DNA from: Flavobacterium proteolyticum
GTDB taxonomy: Bacteria > Bacteroidota > Bacteroidia > Flavobacteriales > Flavobacteriaceae
Direction: 5' to 3'
NCBI RefSeq assembly: GCF_015223105.1
Contig: NZ_JADFTZ010000001.1
Span: forward strand, 310,001 to 374,000
Length of the DNA: 64,000 nucleotides
Part shown: piece after piece, positions 34,325 to 43,769 of the stretch
Layout: every line of letters begins with the position of its first letter
Numbering within the stretch: position 1 is the stretch's first letter
Program-made: the position numbers and the translations under genes
Notes under the pieces: generated by a model
What the model saw: only the letters and a program-made list of their open reading frames with translations
The model's database searches: none
What the model was told of the DNA's origin: nothing

Positions 34325-36946
34325 TTATTTTTTTACCAACATTCGTTTTATTTCGTTCAACTTCATCAAAGCCTCTACCGGAGTCAACGTATTGATGTCG
34401 ATATTCATGATTTCTTCTTTAATTTCTTCTAAAAGTGGATCATCTAAATTAAAAAAACTCAATTGTAGTTCATCATTTGCTGATTTAATTCCGGATAATT
34501 CTTCGCTGGAATGTCTTTTTTCTAATTGCTTCAATAATTTTTGTGCTTTTTGAATCACAATTTGAGGCATTCCAGCCATTTTTGCTACGTGAATACCAAA
34601 ACTATGCGCACTTCCACCTTTAACTAATTTACGAATGAATAAAACCGTATCTTTTAATTCCTTTACCGAAACATTGAAATTCTGAATTCTGTCAAATGTA
34701 ACTTCCATTTCGTTTAATTCATGATAATGAGTAGCGAAAAGCGTTTTAGGCTTATTCGGATGTTCGTGCAAATATTCTGAAATCGCCCAAGCAATCGAAA
34801 TTCCGTCATAAGTTGAAGTTCCTCTTCCAATTTCATCTAACAACACCAAACTTCTTTCCGAAATATTATTCAAAATCGAAGCGGTTTCATTCATTTCCAC
34901 CATAAAAGTAGATTCACCCATCGAAATATTATCGCTCGCTCCTACTCTAGTGAAAATTTTATCTACTACACCCATTCTCACACTTTCTGCTGGAACAAAA
35001 CTTCCCATTTGCGCCATTAATACAATTAAAGCCGTTTGTCGCAAAATGGCCGATTTACCCGACATATTCGGACCGGTAATCATGATAATTTGTTGGGTTT
35101 CTCTGTCTAAATAAACATCATTAGAAATATACGGAACACCAACCGGTAATTGCTTTTCAATAACAGGATGACGCCCCTCTTTAATTTCCAAATCGAAACT
35201 TTCATCTAAATCCGGACAAACATATTTGTTGTCAATCGCTAATTGCGTGAAAGACGTCAAACAATCCAATTGTGCAATTAAATTCGCATTCAACTGAACG
35301 TGTTTGATATACGTAGCAATCCAATTCACTAATTGTTCAAACAACTGCGTTTCTAATTGATGGATTTTTTCTTCAGCTCCTAAAATCTTCGATTCGTATT
35401 CTTTTAGTTCTTCTGTAATGTAACGTTCCGCATTCACAAGGGTTTGCTTACGAATCCATTCCGCAGGAACTTTATCTTTATGTGTATTTCGAACTTCTAT
35501 GTAATAACCAAAAACATTATTAAAAGAAACTTTCAAAGAAGGAATTCCAGAAGCAGCACTTTCACGTTGTTCTAATTCTTCCAAATAACCTTTCCCCGTT
35601 GATGAAATAGCTCTCAATTCATCTAATTCGGGATGAACTCCAACAGCAATTGCATTTCCTTTATTCACACTTACAGGAGCGTCTTCTTGAATGGTTGTTT
35701 TGATTTTTTCGCGTAACAATTCACAAGCGTGCAAACTATCCCCAATTACTCGTAAAGCTTCATTCGAACTTTCTAATGCCAATGTTTTAATGGGAATAAT
35801 CGCATCTAACGAATCTTTCAAGAAATTGACTTCTCTTGGCGAAATTTTTCCTGTTGCTACTTTTGAAATCAAACGTTCTAAATCGGAAATTTGCTTGATT
35901 TGATATTGAATTTGTTGTAAAACTTCGGGATTGGTTTTCAAATATGAAATCACTTCATGACGACTTCTTATTTTTGAAATATCTTTCAACGGAAGCGCCA
36001 ACCAACGTTTCAAAAGCCTTGCTCCCATTGGCGAAAGCGTTTTATCAATCACATCTAAAAGCGTTACTGCATTGGGATTATAACTGTGATATAATTCTAA
36101 ATTTCGAATCGTAAATTTATCCATCCAAACGTAAGCATCTTCAGCAATACGTTGAATATTAGTGATATGTTGAATTTTATTATGTTGCGTTTCCGACAAA
36201 TAATACAAAATTGCACCCGAAGCAATCAATCCTTCAGTTAATTCTTCTACTCCAAAACCTTTTAGCGAATTGGTTTGAAAATGTTTGGTTAAACTTTCTA
36301 AGGCATAATCTTCTTTGTACACCCAATCTTCTAAAAAGAACGTATGAAAATCGTCTCCAAAAACAGAATGAAATTGATTTTTAAACTGTTTCGGAATTAA
36401 AATTTCACTCGGACGAAAGTTTTGCAATAATTTATCGATGTATTCTTCATTGCCTTGAGCTACTAAAAATTCACCTGTTGACACATCTAAAAATGAAACA
36501 CCAACCATTTTCTTTCCAAAATGAACCGATGCTAAAAAGTTGTTTGATTTCGATTGCAACACCTCATCATTCATCGAAACTCCTGGCGTAACTAATTCTG
36601 TAACTCCACGTTTTACGATGGTTTTCGTCATTTTTGGATCTTCTAATTGATCGCAAATCGCCACTCGAAGTCCGGCTTTAACTAATTTAGGTAAATACGT
36701 ATTTAAAGAATGATGTGGAAATCCTGCCAACGCGGTTTCGCTATCACTTCCTGCTCCACGTTTGGTTAGCGTAATCCCTAAAATTCCTGCGGCACGAACA
36801 GCATCTTCTCCAAAAGTTTCATAAAAATCGCCCACACGAAACAACAAACAAGCATCGGGATATTTGTTTTTTATCTCGTTGTATTGTTTCATTAATGGTG
36901 TTTCCTTGGGAGCTTTATCGGGAGTTGCTGCAGATTTTTTCGCCAC
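34325..36946 (-). CDS. mutS: DNA mismatch repair protein MutS
   Basis: Recognises base mismatches and starts repair. The 873-aa full-length protein has the mismatch-binding Phe-x-Glu motif ([11 protein letters not shown]), connector, lever/clamp domains and the C-terminal ABC ATPase (Walker A GPNMSGKS, signature [13 protein letters not shown], Walker [24 protein letters not shown]). No mutL is adjacent. It is divergent from the TrmH-like gene. Confidence 0.98.
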   Translation of the reverse strand: MAKKSAATPDKAPKETPLMKQYNEIKNKYPDACLLFRVGDFYETFGEDAVRAAGILGITLTKRGAGSDSETALAGFPHHSLNTYLPKLVKAGLRVAICDQLEDPKMTKTIVKRGVTELVTPGVSMNDEVLQSKSNNFLASVHFGKKMVGVSFLDVSTGEFLVAQGNEEYIDKLLQNFRPSEILIPKQFKNQFHSVFGDDFHTFFLEDWVYKEDYALESLTKHFQTNSLKGFGVEELTEGLIASGAILYYLSETQHNKIQHITNIQRIAEDAYVWMDKFTIRNLELYHSYNPNAVTLLDVIDKTLSPMGARLLKRWLALPLKDISKIRSRHEVISYLKTNPEVLQQIQYQIKQISDLERLISKVATGKISPREVNFLKDSLDAIIPIKTLALESSNEALRVIGDSLHACELLREKIKTTIQEDAPVSVNKGNAIAVGVHPELDELRAISSTGKGYLEELEQRESAASGIPSLKVSFNNVFGYYIEVRNTHKDKVPAEWIRKQTLVNAERYITEELKEYESKILGAEEKIHQLETQLFEQLVNWIATYIKHVQLNANLIAQLDCLTSFTQLAIDNKYVCPDLDESFDLEIKEGRHPVIEKQLPVGVPYISNDVYLDRETQQIIMITGPNMSGKSAILRQTALIVLMAQMGSFVPAESVRMGVVDKIFTRVGASDNISMGESTFMVEMNETASILNNISERSLVLLDEIGRGTSTYDGISIAWAISEYLHEHPNKPKTLFATHYHELNEMEVTFDRIQNFNVSVKELKDTVLFIRKLVKGGSAHSFGIHVAKMAGMPQIVIQKAQKLLKQLEKRHSSEELSGIKSANDELQLSFFNLDDPLLEEIKEEIMNIDINTLTPVEALMKLNEIKRMLVKK

Positions 36947-37045
36947 AATTTCAAATTTTTAAGTATGATTGCGAAGGTAATAATTTCAAAGACAATGACA
37001 ATATCAATTTCAAAAATCAAGTTTTAAAGTTTTATAATTAATCTT

Positions 37046-37053
37046 TACTTTTG
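37046..37053 (+). promoter_or_regulatory. Putative promoter of the TrmH-like gene, very close to the start codon
   Basis: TACTTTTG matches TAnnTTTG and ends 4 nt before the ATG at 37058; the transcript would be nearly leaderless. Confidence 0.45.
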
Positions 37054-37057
37054 CCAC

Positions 37058-37585
37058 ATGAGAAAATTAGCCAACGCAGAACTAGAACGCAAAAACATTG
37101 ACGAGTTTAAAGAAGCTCAAAAAACACCCATTATTATCATCTTAGACGATATTAGAAGTTTGCATAATATTGGTTCGGTTTTTAGAACTTCGGATGCTTT
37201 TTTAATTGAAAAGATTTATTTGTGCGGTATTACGGCTACACCGCCCAATAAAGAGATTCACAAAACAGCTCTTGGCGCTACAGAAACCGTGACTTGGGAA
37301 TACGCAAAAGACGTTTTAGCTGTAGTGAATCAATTGAAACAAGAAAATGTAAAAGTATATTCTGTGGAGCAAACCGAGAATGCGATTATGTTGGATGATT
37401 TTCAGCCAGAAACCAATACAAAATATGCTTTAATTTTTGGAAACGAAGTAAAAGGCGTTTCTCAAGAAGCGATTAATTTAAGTGATGGTGTGATTGAAAT
37501 TCCGCAATTGGGAAGTAAACATTCGTTGAATATTTCGGTGAGTGCTGGAATTGTGATTTGGGATTTGTTTCAGAAACTTCAATAG
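37058..37585 (+). CDS. RNA 2'-O-methyltransferase, SpoU/TrmH family
   Basis: A 175-aa SPOUT methyltransferase with all three SpoU motifs: motif 1 NIGSVFRTSDAF, motif 2 YALIFGNEVKGVS and motif 3 IPQLGSKHSLNISVSAG with the trefoil-knot SAM site. It methylates ribose 2'-OH of a tRNA or rRNA. The length is near the minimal SpoU size, with only a short N-terminal extension; the target is not determinable. Confidence 0.92.
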   Translation: MRKLANAELERKNIDEFKEAQKTPIIIILDDIRSLHNIGSVFRTSDAFLIEKIYLCGITATPPNKEIHKTALGATETVTWEYAKDVLAVVNQLKQENVKVYSVEQTENAIMLDDFQPETNTKYALIFGNEVKGVSQEAINLSDGVIEIPQLGSKHSLNISVSAGIVIWDLFQKLQ

Positions 37586-37599
37586 AAATCTTTTTATTT

Positions 37600-37706
37600 A
37601 AACGCAAAGACGCAAAGATTTTTCGCAAAGAGCGCTAAGAAACTTGAAAAAAATCCGTTAAAATCTGCGTTTTGCCTTGGCGAATCTGTTTCATCCGCGT
37701 GCTAAG
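37600..37706. repeat. Intergenic repeat element (AACGCAAAGACGCAAAG type)
   Basis: Contains ACGCAAAGACGCAAAG, TTCGCAAAGAGCGC and a TCCGTTAAAATCTGCG / ATCCGCG segment, a pattern I recognise from dispersed intergenic DNA in Flavobacteriia. It lies between convergent genes and its right end supplies the last codons and the stop of the folK-dNK gene. Confidence 0.6.
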
Positions 37707-38833
37707 ACTATTTTGTTGTTAATCTCATTCAACAAAAAAACATAATCTTCCTGTTTTTTCACAAAATCTAAATCAGAAACATCTATAATCAACACATTCA
37801 AATCGGTTTGTGTTTTGATATAATCTAGATAACCTTGATTGATTTTTTCTAAGTAATCTGCCGGAATTTCTTGCTCGTAACTTCTTCCACGTTTTTTGAT
37901 ATTTTCCAAAAGTCGTTCGGTATTTTGATACAAATACACGTACAAATCAGGTTTTGGCATTTCTTTGTGGATGATATCAAACATGGTTTTGTACAAACGA
38001 TATTCGTCTTCTTGAAGGGTTACTTTGGCAAAAATCAACGATTTAAAAATGTGATAATCCGCTACCACAAAATCTTTGAACAAATCAAATTGCGCTAAAT
38101 CATCGGATAATTGTTGGTATCTATCAGCTAAAAATGACATTTCTAATGGAAACGCATAACGACTTTGATCTTTGTAAAACTTTGGTAAAAATGGATTATC
38201 TGCAAAACGTTCTAAAACTAATTTCGCATTGCAATCTTCTGATAATTTAGTTGATAATGTTGTTTTTCCAGCTCCAATATTTCCTTCAATGGCAATGTAA
38301 TTGAATTGCTGTAATTGTAATTTTTCAATTGGTGAAACTATGGAATGAACTGCTTTTATTTCACTTGCATCTTCGGTTTGAAGTAACAATTGAGAAACAG
38401 ATTTCTTCAAAACAGGATGTTCCCAATTCAATCCTAAATCCAACATCGGTTGCAATACAAACTTGCGATTTTGCATTAATGGATGTGGAATTCGCAGATT
38501 TTCGGTAGAAATAATTTCTTCATCAAAAGCGATGATATCCACATCTATAATTCGAGCTTGATAGCCTATATCTTTGGAACGAACTCTACCTAACTTCTTC
38601 TCCACTTTCAAAACCTGTTTCAATATTTTTTGAGCTGATTTTGACGTATGAATTAAGATTGCAGCATTATAAAAGTATTCACTTTCAAACCCCCAAGCCG
38701 GAGTTTCATAAATTTTAGAAACCTTTACAACTGTTGCTACTTCATTATGAATCAAATCAATACAAGATCGAATCGTTTCTAATCGATTACCTTGATTGCT
38801 TCCTAATGATAAAATGACTTGGTGTTGACTCAT
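37691..38833 (-). CDS. folK: Bifunctional HPPK (FolK) - deoxynucleoside kinase fusion
   Basis: A 380-aa two-domain protein. Residues 1-155 are 6-hydroxymethyl-7,8-dihydropterin pyrophosphokinase (SLGSNQGNR, Pro-rich loop, DIGYQARIIDVDII, RIPHPLMQNRKFVL), a folate-pathway step. Residues 175-380 are a deoxynucleoside kinase (P-loop EGNIGAGKTT 183-192, LERFADNPFLPKFY, RSYEQEIPADYLEKI), which phosphorylates salvaged deoxynucleosides. The fusion is common in Flavobacteriia. The C-terminus (LARG) is formed by an adjoining intergenic repeat. Confidence 0.95.
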   Translation of the reverse strand: MSQHQVILSLGSNQGNRLETIRSCIDLIHNEVATVVKVSKIYETPAWGFESEYFYNAAILIHTSKSAQKILKQVLKVEKKLGRVRSKDIGYQARIIDVDIIAFDEEIISTENLRIPHPLMQNRKFVLQPMLDLGLNWEHPVLKKSVSQLLLQTEDASEIKAVHSIVSPIEKLQLQQFNYIAIEGNIGAGKTTLSTKLSEDCNAKLVLERFADNPFLPKFYKDQSRYAFPLEMSFLADRYQQLSDDLAQFDLFKDFVVADYHIFKSLIFAKVTLQEDEYRLYKTMFDIIHKEMPKPDLYVYLYQNTERLLENIKKRGRSYEQEIPADYLEKINQGYLDYIKTQTDLNVLIIDVSDLDFVKKQEDYVFLLNEINNKIVLARG

Positions 38834-38948
38834 ATTGGCAAAATAACAAACAATTTTAGACTTCTAATTTACCTTTCTCATTTTTTTATGAACATGTAAC
38901 ATTTTTCTACTTTCTTCTACTAATAGCATAAATTAAAATGAAATTGAA

Positions 38949-40715
38949 ATGAGATTTTTAGGAAATGTATTATCAACCATTGTTGGGCTTTTTGTTTTTT
39001 GCATGATAGCTTTTTTTGGTATCATTATAATTGGATTAATTGCTGGTGGAGGAGAAGAAACCGTTACGGTGAAAAATAATTCTGTAATTGAATTGGATTT
39101 ATCAAAGGTAACCCTAGACTACGCAGGAAAAACAAATTATAAAGACTTCAATTATTTTGAAGCACATCATAATGGAGTTACCGATATTTTAAATGCTATT
39201 GAAGCAGCTAAAAAGGATGACAAAATTGAAGGAATTTCGATTTTAAACAATCAATCACAACTTGGTTTGGCTCAAAGTAAAGCGGTTCGTGATAAATTAG
39301 AAGAGTTTAAAAAATCGGGAAAATTCGTTTATGCTTATGCAAATAGCTATTCTCAAAAAGAATACTACATTAATTCTGTTGCTGATCAAATTTATTTGAA
39401 CCCAATGGGCGAAGTAGATTTAAAAGGATTGTCTGCTGAAATTATCTACATGAAAGAATTGCAAGAGAAAACTGGAGTAAAAATGGAAGTGATTCGTCAT
39501 GGAAAATACAAAAGTGCCGTAGAACCTTTCTTAGCACAAGAAATGAGTCCAGAAAACCGCGAACAAATGACAGTTTTATTAAACTCGGTTTGGAATTCAA
39601 TTGTAGTAGATATCGCTAAAAGTAGAAAATTGTCTATTGCCCAGTTAAATGCCATTGCCAATACTTTAGGCGCAAGAACTCCAGAGTTAGCTTTAGCTAA
39701 TAAATTAGTGGATAAAGTAGCTTATGAAGACGAATATCATGATATGATTAGAGCGAAATTAAAAGTAGACAAAAAAGAAAAATATGATATTGTTAGCATT
39801 ACCGATTATGCTAAAAAAGCAGCTTCTACTGTTGAAGATTATTCTAAAAATGATATCATTGCAGTAATTTACGCTCAAGGTGAAATTGCAGGTGGTGAAG
39901 GTGATGTTAATGTAATTGGTGAAGGTTCAATCAAACGTTCTTTACAAGAAGCCCGTGAAGACGATGATGTAAAAGCAATTGTATTAAGAGTAAATAGTCC
40001 AGGAGGAAGTGCTCTAACTTCGGAATTAATTTGGAGAGAAATAGAAATTACTAAAAAAACTAAACCAGTTGTAGTTTCTATGGGGAATTATGCTGCTTCT
40101 GGAGGTTACTACATCTCAGCTAATGCGGATAGAATTTTTGCAGAACCAAACACCATTACTGGTTCTATTGGAGTCTTTGGAATGTTACCTAACATGAACC
40201 AATTAGGCAAAAACATCGGAATTAATGCCGAACAAGTAAAAACACATGAAAATGCAAGTGGTTATAGTGTTTTTGAACCAATGGATGAAAACTTTAAAGG
40301 TTTTGTTTTAGAAAGCATCGAAAAAACATACGCTACTTTCTTAAAACGCGTGGCTGATGGTAGAAAAATGACAACTGAACAAGTTGACGCCATTGCACAA
40401 GGAAGAGTTTGGACAGGTGTTGACGCTCATAAACTTGGTTTAGTAGATGAAATTGGTGGTTTAGATGCAGCAATCAAATACGCAGCTAAACTTGGAAAAA
40501 CTTCTTCTTATAGAACAGAAAACTTCCCAGAATACGAAAAAAGTTTTGAAGATTTATTAGCTAACTTCACTGGAATGGCGATGTTTAAAACTAAAGAGCA
40601 ATTATTAAAAGAACAACTTGGTGAAGAAGGCTTCCAAATGTTAGAGCAAATCAAACGTGTAAAAAGCAGAAAAGGTATTCAAGCGATGATGCCTTTCGAA
40701 CTTGAGATTCATTAA
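38949..40715 (+). CDS. sppA: Signal peptide peptidase SppA (67K type)
   Basis: Membrane-anchored serine protease that degrades signal peptides. At 588 aa it has one N-terminal TM helix (about 10-32) and two tandem S49 domains. The catalytic dyad is visible: Lys188 in HGKYKSAVEPF of the first domain and Ser384 in NYAASGGYYIS of the second, matching the E. coli Lys209/Ser409 pattern. It is divergent from folK-dNK and followed by a terminator. Confidence 0.97.
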   Translation: MRFLGNVLSTIVGLFVFCMIAFFGIIIIGLIAGGGEETVTVKNNSVIELDLSKVTLDYAGKTNYKDFNYFEAHHNGVTDILNAIEAAKKDDKIEGISILNNQSQLGLAQSKAVRDKLEEFKKSGKFVYAYANSYSQKEYYINSVADQIYLNPMGEVDLKGLSAEIIYMKELQEKTGVKMEVIRHGKYKSAVEPFLAQEMSPENREQMTVLLNSVWNSIVVDIAKSRKLSIAQLNAIANTLGARTPELALANKLVDKVAYEDEYHDMIRAKLKVDKKEKYDIVSITDYAKKAASTVEDYSKNDIIAVIYAQGEIAGGEGDVNVIGEGSIKRSLQEAREDDDVKAIVLRVNSPGGSALTSELIWREIEITKKTKPVVVSMGNYAASGGYYISANADRIFAEPNTITGSIGVFGMLPNMNQLGKNIGINAEQVKTHENASGYSVFEPMDENFKGFVLESIEKTYATFLKRVADGRKMTTEQVDAIAQGRVWTGVDAHKLGLVDEIGGLDAAIKYAAKLGKTSSYRTENFPEYEKSFEDLLANFTGMAMFKTKEQLLKEQLGEEGFQMLEQIKRVKSRKGIQAMMPFELEIH

Positions 40716-40733
40716 TTGTTACGATAAATAACA

Positions 40734-40768
40734 AAATCCCAAAAGCAATACGTTTTTGGGATTTTTTT
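40734..40768 (+). terminator. Terminator after sppA
   Basis: AAATCCCAAAA/TTTTGGGATTT stem followed by a T tract. Confidence 0.85.
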
Positions 40769-40854
40769 ATATATTTTACTCAAATTTAATGCGTAAATTT
40801 ACAATTGGTATTACTTTTGTGTAGCTAAAATCATTCACTTCAAAAAATACAATC

Positions 40855-43473
40855 ATGTTAAAGAAAGTTTTAAAAGGACTTGGGATATTTCTTTTGGTAA
40901 CCATCATCGCATTAGCGGCAGCACCTTTTTTGTTTAAAGACAAAATCAAGGAAATGATTGCTAAAACATTAAACGAAAATGTAAATGCCAACATTGCATT
41001 TGAAGATGTGGATTTGAGTTTGTTCAAGAGTTTTCCACAGGCGCATGTTACTATCGACAAACTTAGCATTATCAACAAAGCACCATTCGCAGGTGATACG
41101 CTTTTATATGCTGGTGAAACCAATGTTACTATGAGCGTTAAAGAACTTTTCAAAGGTGAAGGTGAAACGATGAGCTTAGAAAGTTTTAGCGCCGTTGACG
41201 GAATAGTAAACATTATTTTCAACAAAGAAGGTCTTGGTAATTTTGACATCGCGCTAAAAGAAGCTGAAGAGAAAAAAACTACAGACAGCAAACCTTTTGC
41301 TTTGGATATTCAGAATTATGAGGTTGAAAATTTAAAATTCAGTTATGTAGATGAAGGTTCTGATATGAAAATGGTATTGGACAGCATTTATCATGAAGGA
41401 AAAGGAAATTTTGCCGCTCAAAAATTAGATTTGGAAACAAAAACTACTGCCAAACTATCTTTTGAAATGGAAAAAATGAACTACATGAACAATGTAGGCA
41501 TCACTTTAGACGCTGTTTTAGGAATTGATTTAGAAAAAAGCAAATACGAATTCAAAGACAATAAAGCTCTAATCAATCAATTGCCATTGGAATTTAATGG
41601 ATTTATTCAAATGGTGGAAGCAGGTCAAACCTATGACTTAACATTCAAAACTCCAACTTCTGATTTTAAAAATTTCTTAGGATTAGTTCCAGCCGCTTAT
41701 TCAGGCGATATTAATAAAGTAAAAACAACAGGGCAATTTTCAGTAGATGGAAAAGTAAAAGGGAATTTAACCGAAACTACTATTCCAGCTTTTGATGTGA
41801 AAATTGCTTCGAATAATGCCTCTTTCCAATATCCAGATTTACCAAAATCGGTAAAAAATATTGTGATTGACACACATATTATCAACGAAACTGGTTTAAT
41901 GAATGATACTTTTGTGAATTTACACCAATTGTCATTCGCAATTGATCAAGACGTTTTTAATGCGAAGGCAATTATTAAAAATATTGCAACTAATGCTCTT
42001 GTTGATGCCGAATTAAAAGGAACCATCAATTTAGCAAATGTTACCAAAGCGTATCCTGTAAAATTAGACAAACCGCTAACTGGAATTCTAAAAGCCGATG
42101 TGAAAACAAAATTCGATATGCAATCGGTTGAGAAAAGTCAGTATCAAAATATTCAAAATTCGGGAACAGTGAGCTTAACTGGCTTTAATTACGAAGGTCC
42201 AGAAATGGCGAAACCTTTCAAAATTAATCAAGCTAATGTAGCTTTCAATCCAAACCATATCAATTTGAGCAAGTTTGACGCTAAAACCGGTTCATCTGAC
42301 ATTCAAGTAAACGGAACATTAGATAATTTCTATGGATTTATGTTCAAAAACCAAATCTTGAAAGGAAAATTTAACATGAATTCGACTAAATTAGTGGTTT
42401 CTGATTTTATGGCACCAACTACAACGGTTAATGACGAAGGCAAGAAAACTACTGAAGCGGTTAAAATTCCTTCTTTCTTGGATTGTAGTATTACAGCTAA
42501 AGCAGGAACAGTTGTTTATGATAATTTGAATTTGAAAGATGTTTCTGGAAATATGATTATCCGTGACGAAGCCGTTACCTTGAATAATTTAAAAATGGGA
42601 ATTTTTGGAGGAAATATTGGGTTAACCGGAACCGTTTCAACCAAAGGAAATACGCCAAAATTTGATATGAATTTAGGCTTAAACGCGGTAAATATTGCCG
42701 AGTCGTTTACCCAATTAGACATGTTAAAATCGATTGCTCCAATTGCTGGTGTAATTAATGGAAAACTGAATTCAACCATCAAACTTACTGGAAATTTACA
42801 AAATGATATGACGCCTAACTTAAAAACCATTTCTGGTGATTTATTTGGGCAATTATTATCTACTACTATCAATGAAAAGAACTCTTCAATGCTAACTTCT
42901 TTAAGTTCTAACTTAAAATTCATCGACATGAGTAAAGTAAACTTAAACGACGTGAAAGCAGCTTTATCTTTTAAAGATGGAAAAGTAAACGTAAAACCAT
43001 TTGATATTAAATACCAAGATATTACAGTAAACGTTGGCGGAAGTCATGGTTTCGATCAAACAATGAATTACAACTTGAAATTTGATGTTCCGGTGAAATA
43101 TTTAGGTAAAGACGTAACGAATTTAATTGCGAAATTAACGCCAGCCGACCAAAAACAAATAACGAGTATTCCAGTAAATGGATTGATGACAGGCAACTTT
43201 TCGCAACCAAAATTTAATTCTGATTTAAAACAATCGACTACAAATTTGACTACGCAATTGGTTAAAATGCAGAAAGAGAAATATGTGAATAAAGGTACAA
43301 ATGCATTAAACAATATGTTGAATGGAACCAAAGGCAATACCTCTGGAACTACTACAACTGCAACTGATACTTCAAAAACCAAAACCACACCTAAAGAAGA
43401 AATTAAAAACACGGTAAAAGACAAAGCAACCGGAGCTTTAAAAGATTTATTTGGCAAGAAGAAAAAAGAATAA
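40855..43473 (+). CDS. AsmA family protein
   Basis: An 872-aa protein anchored by one N-terminal helix (GLGIFLLVTIIALAAAPFLF) with the AsmA start (LNENVNANIAFEDVDLSLFKSFPQAHVTI) and a C-terminal AsmA_2-like region (about 560-790). A Lys/Thr-rich tail follows. AsmA-like and TamB proteins form long beta bridges in the periplasm that move lipids between the membranes; this role is inferred from the family. It appears monocistronic and is followed by a repeat-borne terminator. Confidence 0.88.
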   Translation: MLKKVLKGLGIFLLVTIIALAAAPFLFKDKIKEMIAKTLNENVNANIAFEDVDLSLFKSFPQAHVTIDKLSIINKAPFAGDTLLYAGETNVTMSVKELFKGEGETMSLESFSAVDGIVNIIFNKEGLGNFDIALKEAEEKKTTDSKPFALDIQNYEVENLKFSYVDEGSDMKMVLDSIYHEGKGNFAAQKLDLETKTTAKLSFEMEKMNYMNNVGITLDAVLGIDLEKSKYEFKDNKALINQLPLEFNGFIQMVEAGQTYDLTFKTPTSDFKNFLGLVPAAYSGDINKVKTTGQFSVDGKVKGNLTETTIPAFDVKIASNNASFQYPDLPKSVKNIVIDTHIINETGLMNDTFVNLHQLSFAIDQDVFNAKAIIKNIATNALVDAELKGTINLANVTKAYPVKLDKPLTGILKADVKTKFDMQSVEKSQYQNIQNSGTVSLTGFNYEGPEMAKPFKINQANVAFNPNHINLSKFDAKTGSSDIQVNGTLDNFYGFMFKNQILKGKFNMNSTKLVVSDFMAPTTTVNDEGKKTTEAVKIPSFLDCSITAKAGTVVYDNLNLKDVSGNMIIRDEAVTLNNLKMGIFGGNIGLTGTVSTKGNTPKFDMNLGLNAVNIAESFTQLDMLKSIAPIAGVINGKLNSTIKLTGNLQNDMTPNLKTISGDLFGQLLSTTINEKNSSMLTSLSSNLKFIDMSKVNLNDVKAALSFKDGKVNVKPFDIKYQDITVNVGGSHGFDQTMNYNLKFDVPVKYLGKDVTNLIAKLTPADQKQITSIPVNGLMTGNFSQPKFNSDLKQSTTNLTTQLVKMQKEKYVNKGTNALNNMLNGTKGNTSGTTTTATDTSKTKTTPKEEIKNTVKDKATGALKDLFGKKKKE

Positions 43474-43479
43474 TTTTAA

Positions 43480-43515
43480 AAAGAAACCCTTTCAACTTTG
43501 AAAGGGTTTCTTTTT
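43480..43515 (+). terminator. Terminator after the AsmA-like gene (in the left direct repeat)
   Basis: A 14-bp perfect stem with an AACTTT loop and T5. Confidence 0.85.
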
Positions 43516-43584
43516 AAAAAATATGCAGAAAAACTACAGCAACGCATTCAAAAAAGTTTCATTTGTTTGTTGAAAATTTTAAAA
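43480..43584. repeat. 105-bp direct repeat, left copy (carries a terminator)
   Basis: About 98% identical to 45620-45723, with one substitution and a one-base indel. The first 34 nt are the terminator of the AsmA gene (AAAGAAACCCTTTC/GAAAGGGTTTCTTT), and the rest looks like a promoter/leader for the next gene. With the right copy it brackets a 2-kb gene block. Confidence 0.92.
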
Positions 43585-43593
43585 CAAATAAAT

Positions 43594-43764
43594 ATGAAAC
43601 ACAAACTAAAGAAAATTCTCCTCTTGTATTTATTAAGTGGAATACTTTTTGTATCTTGTAGTCTAGAAGAAGATTACGTAAAAAATGAACATCAAAATAA
43701 ACTAGTTTTAAAAAAGATGTACAAAGACGAAATTAAAAAAAATAATATTTTGTTAACAAACTAA
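43594..43764 (+). CDS. Lipoprotein signal and N-terminal part of a frameshifted gene
   Basis: A 56-aa ORF from ATG at 43594 (an in-frame TTG at 43498 lies inside the terminator). It has a basic N-terminus, hydrophobic core and lipobox LFVSC, then SLEEDYVKNEHQNKL and KKMYKDEIKKNN before a stop. One extra T in the run at 43748-43751 would join it to the next ORF as ...NNIFVNKLNLMQSS.... It is therefore read as the 5' part of one lipoprotein gene with the 43770 ORF, broken by a one-base deletion or a sequence error. Confidence 0.65.
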   Translation: MKHKLKKILLLYLLSGILFVSCSLEEDYVKNEHQNKLVLKKMYKDEIKKNNILLTN

Positions 43765-43769
43765 ATTTA

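Noticed and set aside
40776..41291. A 171-codon open frame on the minus strand within the AsmA-like gene start
   Set aside because: Antisense shadow of a real gene with a low-complexity Ser/Leu/Lys product; no promoter or homology seen.
42516..43457. Two antisense open frames of about 130 codons in the 3' half of the AsmA-like gene
   Set aside because: They mirror the AT-rich codon use of the sense gene and show no family motif.
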